Below, piece by piece: positions 1-5,797 of a DNA stretch of 6,267 bases. A model generated the notes under the pieces. That model saw only the letters and a list, made by a program, of their open reading frames with translations. It did not search any database and was not told the DNA's origin. The DNA comes from Bacillota bacterium (GTDB taxonomy: Bacteria > Armatimonadota > Hebobacteria > Hebobacterales > Hebobacteraceae): assembly GCA_030668755.1 (NCBI GenBank), contig DAOVEW010000074.1:1-6267 (forward strand). The letters are read 5' to 3'. Within the stretch, counting starts at the first letter, position 1; each line of letters starts with the position of its first letter. The position numbers were made by a program, and so were the translations under genes.

Positions 1-1
1 T

Positions 2-871
2 CTTCCCGAAGTGCTTCCCCTCGGGGAAGAAGGCGGGGAAGAACTCTGTGACGTGTCGGTCGCCCACGGCCGGGTAGGCCCCGAAGGCCTGGAGGAGTTG
101 GCAGCAGAAGGGATGGACTCTGTCGGCCACGGCGTCGTCAATCCCCGCCGTACCGGCCTCCTCGGAGCCAGTGTTGAGGTGCTCCGGCCCGAAGCCCTCC
201 GCCATGTGCTTTGCGGCGATCTCGCGCAGCGCCGGCATGGCATCCCGGCCATTCACGCGAGCCTCCACAAACCACGTCAAATGGTTTATCCCGACGGCCG
301 TATACTGGAACTCTGAGCTGTCCGCCTCCAGGCGCCGGGCGAGGTGGTTGCCCACCTCGAATACTCCAATGCAGAGCCCCACCATGTCTGCCCCCGTTGC
401 CTTTCGGACGGCTCGGCAGACGACCGACATCGGGTTCGCGTAGTTGAAGAACAAGGCGTTCGGAGCCAGCTCCATGACGTCCTCGGCAATGCCGACCATC
501 GGTGGAATGATCCGCAGCGCCCGAGACGTGCCCCCCGGCATGACGCTGTCCCCCACGGGCTGGTAGACGCCATACTTCCGGGGGATGAAGAGGTCTTGTT
601 CCCAGGCTCGTCGGCCGCCCACGCCGATTGTGCTGATCACGACTGTCGCGCCCGGCAGCACTTTTCGGCGCTCCTCTGTCGCGCGCAGCCTGACCGGCGC
701 TCGCCTCGCCTCAACCATCTTCTTGCACATCCCCTCGGCCGCGGCGAGCGCGTCGCTGTCGGTGTCCACCAGCGCCAGCTCACACTCCCACCCGCGCCGA
801 ATGACGTCCGCCACCAGCCCTCGCGTGAACATAGCGCTTCCCGCGCCGATCAGGACCAGCTTCTCGTTCAT
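2..871 (-). CDS. Glycoside hydrolase family 4 enzyme (alpha-galactosidase/alpha-galacturonidase-like), N-terminal part, truncated by window edge
   Basis: The first 290 residues read on the minus strand without a stop and run off the left edge; GH4 enzymes are usually about 430-480 residues. GH4 enzymes cleave glycosides in the cytoplasm by an NAD-dependent redox elimination mechanism using a divalent metal. Visible here: the Rossmann motif GAGSA at residues 9-13, the ribose-binding Asp36 in LVDTD, the NP pair at Asn146-Pro147 in NYANPMS, Cys167 and His197 (in GINHLTWF), which match the usual metal ligands in order and spacing, and a GAYPAVGDRHVTEFFP segment near residues 264-279. The start ATG has AAGGAG 7 nt upstream. 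The residue after Cys167 is Ile, whereas characterised members mostly carry His, Asn or Asp there. Substrate (galactoside, galacturonide, glucoside or glucuronide) cannot be decided. The gene is transcribed away from the secretion operon and is probably unrelated to it. Family assignment is firm; activity is inference. Confidence 0.9.
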   Translation of the reverse strand, partial: MNEKLVLIGAGSAMFTRGLVADVIRRGWECELALVDTDSDALAAAEGMCKKMVEARRAPVRLRATEERRKVLPGATVVISTIGVGGRRAWEQDLFIPRKYGVYQPVGDSVMPGGTSRALRIIPPMVGIAEDVMELAPNALFFNYANPMSVVCRAVRKATGADMVGLCIGVFEVGNHLARRLEADSSEFQYTAVGINHLTWFVEARVNGRDAMPALREIAAKHMAEGFGPEHLNTGSEEAGTAGIDDAVADRVHPFCCQLLQAFGAYPAVGDRHVTEFFPAFFPEGKHFGK

Positions 872-878
872 CTCTGTG

Positions 879-884
879 CTCCTT
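879..884 (-). promoter_or_regulatory. Ribosome binding site of the GH4 gene
   Basis: Read on the minus strand this is AAGGAG, 7 nt before the ATG at 871. It supports that start, which also matches where GH4 proteins begin (a few residues before the GAGSA nucleotide-binding motif). Confidence 0.75.
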
Positions 885-1061
885 GCCTTTCTGGCTCTGG
901 GCGTCTCCTTGGGAAGAGGGCCTATCTGATCCATTTCGACGCGGCCGCCGAGTTACACCTCTGCTCCTACACGGTCGAGCTGCACAGGAAGGCGATGTTA
1001 TCCGCCGCCGGGCGAGAACCATTCGCATGCTTTGCGCGTCCAATAGTCACCAGCTCAGCGC

Positions 1062-1068
1062 GAGAGGG
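1062..1068 (+). promoter_or_regulatory. Ribosome binding site fixing the GTG start of gspF
   Basis: GAGAGGG lies 4 nt upstream of the GTG at 1073. Together with the family-typical PTYTYAVRS N-terminus it favours this GTG over the in-frame ATGs further upstream, which would add residues unlike any GspF. Confidence 0.55.
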
Positions 1069-1072
1069 TACA

Positions 1073-2287
1073 GTGCCCACCTACACCTATGCCGTGCGCA
1101 GCCCTTCAGCGGAGCTCCTTCGGGGGGAGCTTGAGACCACCAACCTGCCGGCCGCTCTCGTTCGGCTGAGTGCCGACGAGGGACGCGTGCTGCGAGTCGA
1201 GGAACAGCGGCCCGGCATCCTCGCCCCCAAGCCCCGCATTACCGAGCACGAACTCGCTCTTCTGTTCCGCCACCTAGGGGCCATGGTCGAGAGCGGAGTC
1301 TCGCTCGGTGAGGGCATAGACGTTTTGCGCCGCGACAGCCCCAACCAACACCTCCATCACGTGCTCGATGAAGTGGCGCGCGCGCTCAGAAAGGGGAGAC
1401 CTCTTTCCGAGGCCCTTGAGCGCTTCCCGTTTACCTTCTCGCCGGCGCACTTGGCTTTGGTCCGCGCTGGTGAGCGCAGCGGCCAGCTCTCCGCTCTCCT
1501 CGCCGATATCGCCGATCACCTCGAGCAGGCGGGGAAGATCACCCGCCGCCTCACGACGGCGCTGATCTATCCGGCCGTGGTCGGCAGCCTTCTCATCGTC
1601 ATCGCAGTATCCTTCCTGACGTTCGTGCTGCCCCAGGTCATAGCGGTCTACCGCGATCTCGGGGTCGAGCGCGGGTTGCCCTGGATGACGCGCGCGGTGA
1701 TCCGGGTATCGGGAATTGCGGTGCCGGCGCTCCTTATCCTGGCTGCAATCGCCGTGATGGCCGGCCTTACATGGGCCGGCATGTCGCGCAGTCGCAGCGG
1801 CGCCGCGGTTGTGGATGCTTTGAAGCTGCGCATGCCGTTCCTGGGCCAGGTCGTTCACCACGCCGGACTCGCTCGCTTCGCGGGCACACTCGGGCTCCTG
1901 CTGAGACACCAAGTGCCGGCGCTGGAAGCGCTCGACCTGGCCGGTGAGGCCTCGGGCAGCCCCAGCATCGCGCGCGGCGCGCGCCAGACCGGAGCGGCCC
2001 TCTCCCGCGGCAAGAGCTTCGCCGCCTCCCTGGACCAGTCCACCGCCTTTCCCAGATCGCTGACCGCGCGCGTATCCGCCGCGGAAGCAGGGGGCACGCT
2101 CCCCGAGGCGCTCGCCTCCACGGCGCGATTCTACGGAGGCTACGCGGAGCACCTGGCTATGCTCTTCGGCGCCGTAATTGAGCCTTTCTTCATCATCATC
2201 CTCGGCATCGCCGTCGCCTTCATCATGGGCGGCGTGTTCGCGCCGCTCCTGCAGGCCGTGAACGAACTCATGAACCTGGCTTACTAG
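1073..2287 (+). CDS. gspF: Type II secretion / type IV pilus inner-membrane platform protein, GspF/PilC family
   Basis: A 404-residue protein, the usual GspF length of about 400. GspF/PilC is the polytopic inner-membrane platform that couples the assembly ATPase to pilin polymerisation. The N-terminus PTYTYAVRSPSAELLRGELE matches the family's opening. Two repeated T2SF cytoplasmic domains lie at about 57-180 and 266-390. The first contains FRHLGAMVESGVSLGEGI and the conserved ALIYP at 163-167. The second contains LGLLLRHQVPALEALDLAGE and SAAEAGGTLPEAL. Three hydrophobic segments are predicted at about 168-190, 214-236 and 371-395, the last following the typical IEP. GTG is chosen as start because it gives the canonical N-terminus; the frame stays open much further upstream, but only as the antisense of the GH4 gene. 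It is the first gene of the operon, with gspE 30 nt downstream. Whether it serves secretion or a pilus cannot be told from this protein. Confidence 0.93.
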   Translation: MPTYTYAVRSPSAELLRGELETTNLPAALVRLSADEGRVLRVEEQRPGILAPKPRITEHELALLFRHLGAMVESGVSLGEGIDVLRRDSPNQHLHHVLDEVARALRKGRPLSEALERFPFTFSPAHLALVRAGERSGQLSALLADIADHLEQAGKITRRLTTALIYPAVVGSLLIVIAVSFLTFVLPQVIAVYRDLGVERGLPWMTRAVIRVSGIAVPALLILAAIAVMAGLTWAGMSRSRSGAAVVDALKLRMPFLGQVVHHAGLARFAGTLGLLLRHQVPALEALDLAGEASGSPSIARGARQTGAALSRGKSFAASLDQSTAFPRSLTARVSAAEAGGTLPEALASTARFYGGYAEHLAMLFGAVIEPFFIIILGIAVAFIMGGVFAPLLQAVNELMNLAY

Positions 2288-2306
2288 CCGCATCTCGCCA
2301 GCGGGC

Positions 2307-2312
2307 AGGAGG
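2307..2312 (+). promoter_or_regulatory. Strong ribosome binding site of gspE
   Basis: AGGAGG 5 nt before the ATG at 2318, inside the 30-nt gap after the gspF stop. It fixes the gspE start even though the N-terminus of that protein is not the usual one for the family. Confidence 0.75.
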
Positions 2313-2317
2313 AGATC

Positions 2318-3865
2318 ATGGAAGAGGTCATCTCTCGAACCCGATGGATGCGCCGTCGGCACATTGAGGTCCACATCAGCTCCGATGGCATTGCCGTGCT
2401 GCGGCGTAATCTGTTTCCGGGGTTCGGGCAGCAGACTGAACTTGTCCGATGGCAGGAGGTGGCAGGCGCCTCGGCAGAGGCCGTCCGCCGCGGCAGCCAT
2501 CTGCACATCGCCAGGCGGGACGGCGCACCCGACCTCGTTGTCAAAGAGCTGATTGCGGAGCAGGCCGAGTGGGCGGCCTCGCTCATTGCTGACGAGCTCC
2601 AATACCGCGCTCGTCGGGCCGATCCGGTGATGAGCAATCCGGTTCCCGTCGGCGAGATTCCGGAGGTCGCGAAGCGCTTGGTGGCGGCCGGCGACGGCGC
2701 GATACCCGCGGTCGTAGATTTCCTGCTCGTCCAGGGCGTCTTCCACGGGGCCAGCGACGTTCACCTCGAACCCTCCCACCGAGCGCTCCGGATACGCTAT
2801 CGCATAGACGGCATGCTCGACGACATTGTGACACTGGAGACCGAGGTCACCGATAGGGTCCTCGCACGCCTCAAGTTGCTGGCGAATCTGGCGGTCTTCC
2901 GCAAGGACGTTCCGCAGGAAGGAAGGGTGGTTACTGACGTTCAAGGCCGGTCGGTTGACCTTCGCGTCTCTGTGCTGCCCACCTTGCACGGAGAGAAGGC
3001 GGTTGTCCGAATCTTCGACTCCGCAAAGGCGCTCTTCCGCCTCGATCAGCTCGGCATGAGCCCGGAGGTCGAGAGCCAGTTCATATCCCTTCTCGCACGG
3101 CCGCAGGGGGCGATCCTCCTCACCGGCCCGGCGAACTCGGGTAAGACGACGACTCTCTACGCAGCTATCAATCACATACACGAGCGCCGCCGGGGCCTCG
3201 CCTCGATCGTCACGGTCGAGGACCCCGTCGAATACGACCTCGGCCTGGTCAGCCAGACTCAAGTGAACCCGGCCGTGGGCCTAACCTTCGCCTCCGGGCT
3301 GCGCACAGTGCTGCGTCAGGACCCCGAGGTGATCATGCTCGGCGAAATCCGCGACGCGGAGACGGCGGAGATCGCGATTCGCGCCGGCCTGACCGGGCAC
3401 TTGATACTCAGCACCGCCCACGCACGGTCGGCCGCTGGCGTCTTTGCCCGGCTGATAGACATTGGCATGGAGCCCTTCTTGGTGGCGTCGGCCGTCACCG
3501 CGGTCGTGGCGCAGCGGCTCGTGCGCACGCTCTGCCCTGACTGCTCCCATCCCGAGCGCCCCTCGCCCGACCTCCTGGCCCGGGTCGGCCTGAGAGAGCC
3601 GCCCGCGGGCGCCCGCTTCCGCATGGGTAAGGGGTGTCAGGCTTGCCGCGGCACCGGCTATCGAGGCAGAACCGGAGTCTTCCACCTCCTGCCGATGAGC
3701 AGCCCTCTCCGCGACCTAGTCATGGGCCGGCTCTCCGCCCAGGACTTGGAGCGGCGAGCGGCACAGGTCGCGCCTGGATCGCTGCTCCAGGCCGGGATCG
3801 AAAAGGCCGCGCAAGGGGTCACGAGCCTGGAAGAGGTCTCGCGTGTGATCGGCCCAGAGGACTAG
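2318..3865 (+). CDS. gspE: Type II secretion / type IV pilus assembly ATPase, GspE/PilB family
   Basis: A 515-residue hexameric traffic ATPase that would power pseudopilus or pilus assembly from the cytoplasmic face. Visible: SDVHLEP at 146-152, Walker A GPANSGKTTT at 270-279 (usual form GPTGSGKTTT, P-loop consensus kept), Asp box VEDPVE at 300-305, Walker B LGEIRD at 341-346, and a His box around His361 and His368. A zinc-type tetracysteine follows (Cys406-x2-Cys409, Cys440-x2-Cys443, then GTGYRGRTG), which marks the GspE/PilB branch rather than PilT. The His-box segment reads STAHARSA where the family normally has STLHTNDA. Residues about 15-92 do not look like the usual MshEN/T2SSE N-domain. 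They show short alternating beta-like strands, a WQEV segment and a closing helix, reminiscent of a bacterial PH-like fold (inference). The start follows a strong AGGAGG. The C-terminus (TSLEEVSRVI) is complete. Confidence 0.94.
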   Translation: MEEVISRTRWMRRRHIEVHISSDGIAVLRRNLFPGFGQQTELVRWQEVAGASAEAVRRGSHLHIARRDGAPDLVVKELIAEQAEWAASLIADELQYRARRADPVMSNPVPVGEIPEVAKRLVAAGDGAIPAVVDFLLVQGVFHGASDVHLEPSHRALRIRYRIDGMLDDIVTLETEVTDRVLARLKLLANLAVFRKDVPQEGRVVTDVQGRSVDLRVSVLPTLHGEKAVVRIFDSAKALFRLDQLGMSPEVESQFISLLARPQGAILLTGPANSGKTTTLYAAINHIHERRRGLASIVTVEDPVEYDLGLVSQTQVNPAVGLTFASGLRTVLRQDPEVIMLGEIRDAETAEIAIRAGLTGHLILSTAHARSAAGVFARLIDIGMEPFLVASAVTAVVAQRLVRTLCPDCSHPERPSPDLLARVGLREPPAGARFRMGKGCQACRGTGYRGRTGVFHLLPMSSPLRDLVMGRLSAQDLERRAAQVAPGSLLQAGIEKAAQGVTSLEEVSRVIGPED

Positions 3866-3867
3866 TC

Positions 3868-4929
3868 GTGCGCTCTCTCTTCGTGATAGCCGTGCTCGCC
3901 GCGCTCCTCTCGAGCGGGCCCCCAGTGGCTCAGGCTCGCGCGGGCACTCGCTCTGCGCCGCGAGCCGGCCCGCGAGCGGCCGCCCGGCGACGAGCAGGGC
4001 CGGCCGAGCGCCTCACCCGAGGTCAGCGGGTGGGCGACAGGGCGGCCGCTGTCGGTCGGCGAGACGCCCGTGCGCGCACGGGGCCACGCGGGGCCACGGG
4101 TCAGGGGCCGGCAAGCCGCCGGCGTGCTGCCCCTCGACCGCGACCATCGGCTCCGCCGACATCGGCCTGTCTCACATGCGGCTACGGCAGCGACGAATCG
4201 CAGGTTGAGGACGCCCTGTTCTTCGCTTTGGGCGTAGCGCTGATACTGGGAGCCTGGACCTTCGTGGTCCTGGTGCTGCTCAACTGGGTGCGGACTCGTC
4301 GTTTGGCCGTGTTCCTGCTGTGCTATTCAGCCACCTCGCTGTTACTCTACACTGGCGGCAGAAGCTGGTCTGGCGGGGTCACATGGATGTACCCGGGCAT
4401 CGTGGCCACCCTTGGCTTAGTGCTGCTGCTGGCTCGACTGTGGCCCCGTTGGCGTCTCCTGCGCCGGCCCGCTGCGCGGCACCTGCCGGCTCGCATGCCG
4501 GCCGCGCGGGGCGTCCTGTCCGGCCGCGAGTGGCCGCTGCGGGCAAATCTCGGCATAACCACTGTTGCCGTCCTCGTCTCATTTGTGATGGTCCTTGTCA
4601 TGGCCGCAGGGGCTGTCTCTTGTTTCCTTCGCGGCATGCATGTGGACTCCTACGCACGGACTTCGCTCGTCGCCAATGCGCTCCTGGAGGGCGAGCTTGA
4701 GCGGCTGCGCGCTGGCGCCGTGGCACCCTCGCGCCTGAGCGCCGACCTCTCCGCGCGCGCAGAGCGACTCCTGCCGCAGGGACGTGGTACGGCTGCCGTC
4801 ACCCCCGGTCCGACGCCGGGCCTCCGTCGCGTCGATCTGGAGGTAATCTGGCGCCGATTTGGGAGGCCCACGCACCGCGCGACGCTCTCAGCGCTCGTCT
4901 TCGCGGCCCAAGGGGAGCAGGCGAAATGA
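3868..4929 (+). CDS. Composite ORF: signal-peptide-like start, Arg-rich middle, three membrane helices, C-terminal GspI-like pseudopilin
   Basis: The GTG lies 2 nt after the gspE stop, with AGAGGA-like bases upstream, and the frame stays open for 353 residues. Residues 1-23 (VRSLFVIAVLAALLSSGPPV...) look like a signal peptide. Residues about 25-105 are extremely rich in Arg, Ala, Pro and Gly, and their codons end in A/T more than neighbouring genes do, as if read in the wrong frame. Hydrophobic segments at about 117-141, 146-161 and 174-191 look like real membrane helices. From residue 210 the protein resembles a minor pseudopilin: basic leader, ANLG^ITTVAVLVSF, a long hydrophobic helix at 230-252, then LVANALLEGELERLRAG as in GspI. 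This may be one odd protein. It may also be two or three genes merged by frameshifts, with the pseudopilin starting near the ATG at 4495. It overlaps the next gene by ATGA. I do not recognise the first two-thirds. Confidence 0.6.
   Translation: MRSLFVIAVLAALLSSGPPVAQARAGTRSAPRAGPRAAARRRAGPAERLTRGQRVGDRAAAVGRRDARARTGPRGATGQGPASRRRAAPRPRPSAPPTSACLTCGYGSDESQVEDALFFALGVALILGAWTFVVLVLLNWVRTRRLAVFLLCYSATSLLLYTGGRSWSGGVTWMYPGIVATLGLVLLLARLWPRWRLLRRPAARHLPARMPAARGVLSGREWPLRANLGITTVAVLVSFVMVLVMAAGAVSCFLRGMHVDSYARTSLVANALLEGELERLRAGAVAPSRLSADLSARAERLLPQGRGTAAVTPGPTPGLRRVDLEVIWRRFGRPTHRATLSALVFAAQGEQAK
4079..4098 (+). repeat. Exact 10-bp tandem duplication inside the composite ORF
   Basis: The unit CGGGGCCACG occurs twice in direct succession. 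Ten is not a multiple of three, so gain or loss of one copy would shift the frame by one. It sits exactly where the most plausible coding frame appears to change. Confidence 0.85.
4495..4929 (+). other. GspI-like minor pseudopilin domain (possible separate gene starting at this ATG)
   Basis: Starting at the in-frame ATG gives a 144-residue protein with a 20-residue basic leader (MPAARGVLSGREWPLRANLG). It is followed by a hydrophobic helix and a small C-terminal domain ending in paired strands (RRVDLEVIWRRFGRPTHRATL), matching the size and layout of GspI/PilV-type minor pilins. Position +5 of the mature protein is Ala rather than Glu. No Shine-Dalgarno sequence precedes the ATG, which argues against an independent start. 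The same residues are the C-terminal part of the longer ORF beginning at 3868. The pseudopilin call is from pattern and gene order (before a J-like and a K-like gene). Confidence 0.55.
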
Positions 4930-5375
4930 AACGCGCGCGCGGCACCATGATACTCGACCTTCTGGTGGGCCTGGGGCTTCTTTCTGTGCTCGCGGTCGCG
5001 GCCGGGCACGTGGTCTGGCGCTCCTTCCAGGTGGTGCGCGCCCAAGCCCTCTCGGCGGACATCGTTTCCCAGGAGCGCGAGGCACTCGCCCTCCTCTCGC
5101 GCGACATAGCCGATGCAGAAGCCGTGACATGCTCAGCGGACAAGCTGACGCTCGTGCTTCCCGGCGGCGCTAGGGTCACGTATGCGGATGAGCACGCAGG
5201 CCTCCTGCGAACCGAGCGGCGAGCGAAGCCCTACAGGTGGCCGCTCGTCCGTGCGGAGTTCGCGCGCGCGAGCCCGGAGTTGACAGAGATCCGGCTCGAA
5301 GGCGGCGATGGCGAGTACGTGCCGCCGCTCGTGTGCGAGACCGCTGTCTGGGCGCGTGCCGCCGGGCGGAGGTGA
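4926..5375 (+). CDS. GspJ/PilW-like minor pseudopilin
   Basis: A 149-residue protein with a short basic leader MKRARG, a prepilin-peptidase-type junction G6^TMILD and a hydrophobic N-terminal helix (residues about 9-27, LLVGLGLLSVLAVAAG). An amphipathic stretch follows (QEREALALLSRDIADAEAV), as is typical of GspJ and PilW, then a beta-rich domain (KLTLVLPGGARVTY, LTEIRLEGGDGEYVPP). It is shorter than most GspJ (about 200). Mature position +5 is Asp where major pilins have Glu. Its ATG overlaps the stop of the preceding ORF (ATGA), implying translational coupling, and AGGGGAG lies upstream. Like other minor pseudopilins it would be inserted in the inner membrane, processed by a prepilin peptidase and placed at the tip of the pseudopilus. 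Class is well supported; the J assignment rests on position and the RDI segment. Confidence 0.8.
   Translation: MKRARGTMILDLLVGLGLLSVLAVAAGHVVWRSFQVVRAQALSADIVSQEREALALLSRDIADAEAVTCSADKLTLVLPGGARVTYADEHAGLLRTERRAKPYRWPLVRAEFARASPELTEIRLEGGDGEYVPPLVCETAVWARAAGRR
5368..5375 (+). promoter_or_regulatory. Ribosome binding site overlapping the stop of the J-like gene
   Basis: GGAGGTGA, whose last three bases are the stop codon of the J-like gene, lies 5 nt before the ATG at 5381. This selects that ATG over the longer in-frame reading that begins at 5237, which would overlap the J-like gene by some 140 nt and lose the prepilin leader. Confidence 0.8.
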
Positions 5376-5380
5376 AGCAT

Positions 5381-5797
5381 ATGTCCAGTAGGAGACAGCG
5401 CGGAGCGGCCGTTCTACTCGCACTCATCTTCGGGATGGTGATGGCCTTTGCGGTCTCCGCAATAGCCTCCCTGGCCGCTGTCCATATGCAGGCAGCCGTA
5501 CGCACGAGGCAGCGGGCGGCGGCGCGGGCCGCCGCCGAGTCGGGCATCGCCGCCTCCCTAGCCGCGCTCCTGTCCGGCAAATCGAGGAGCAATATCGCGG
5601 GGGAGATATCGGGCGCCCGCTACGAGGCCCGGTGGTCCGGCTCGAATGCTGGGTTCACCGTCGAGAGCACGGGCGTCGCACAGCGGCAGGGCAGCCCTGC
5701 CGTCCAGTGGTCGGTCCGAGTCACCGGCCGGTTCGAGGGTTCTACGCCGATCTACACCCGCTGCCGGGCCGATGGCACCGTGAGGAGAGAGAGATGA
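5381..5797 (+). CDS. PilX/GspK-like minor pseudopilin
   Basis: A 138-residue protein. The leader MSSRRQRG8^AAVLL precedes a long hydrophobic helix (about 9-34). Residues 44-60 (QRAAARAAAESGIAASL) correspond to the A-E-[AS]-G-[IL] motif that typifies PilX and GspK N-termini. The remaining domain is small and beta-rich, so it resembles PilX (about 150-200) more than the large GspK (about 300). Mature position +5 is Leu. Lack of Glu5 is known for GspK, which caps the pseudopilus, so this fits a tip role. The start is fixed by a strong GGAGGTGA. The stop overlaps the next start as ATGA. It contains a pair of residues, CRADGT near the end, of no obvious meaning. Confidence is high for the pseudopilin class and moderate for the K/X subtype. 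Confidence 0.78.
   Translation: MSSRRQRGAAVLLALIFGMVMAFAVSAIASLAAVHMQAAVRTRQRAAARAAAESGIAASLAALLSGKSRSNIAGEISGARYEARWSGSNAGFTVESTGVAQRQGSPAVQWSVRVTGRFEGSTPIYTRCRADGTVRRER

Larger units (their letters stand above)
872..1072. promoter_or_regulatory. Divergent intergenic region between the GH4 gene and the secretion operon
   Basis: These 201 nt separate two divergently transcribed genes and therefore should contain promoters for both. I could not identify a convincing -35/-10 pair on either strand, nor an operator palindrome longer than four base pairs, nor a riboswitch-like structure. An open frame crosses the region in phase with gspF. It continues antisense through the GH4 gene, and its protein has no recognisable features, so I treat it as non-coding. 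The promoter role is inferred from geometry alone. Confidence 0.4.

Noticed and set aside
14..29. Palindrome CTTCCCCTCGGGGAAG near the left edge, as a possible operator or terminator
   Set aside because: It lies inside the GH4 coding sequence (Phe-Pro-Glu-Gly-Lys codons), has almost no loop and no following T-run. It is most simply a codon coincidence.
344..1072. Upstream in-frame extension of gspF (would add 243 residues)
   Set aside because: Most of it is antisense to the GH4 gene, whose motifs are unambiguous. The family N-terminus begins at the GTG at 1073.
1274..3262. A 662-codon open frame on the minus strand across gspF and gspE
   Set aside because: It is exactly antisense to two genes with full family motifs. 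Its translation is charged and low in recognisable structure, as expected for a shadow frame in GC-rich DNA.
3634..3867. Upstream in-frame extension of the composite ORF into gspE
   Set aside because: It overlaps the zinc-motif and C-terminal region of gspE in another frame. The GTG at 3868 has a ribosome site and begins a signal-peptide-like sequence.
3958..3977. Imperfect 12-bp direct repeat (CCGCGAGC twice)
   Set aside because: Short, in very GC-rich DNA, and a multiple of three, so it neither explains a frameshift nor suggests a mobile element.
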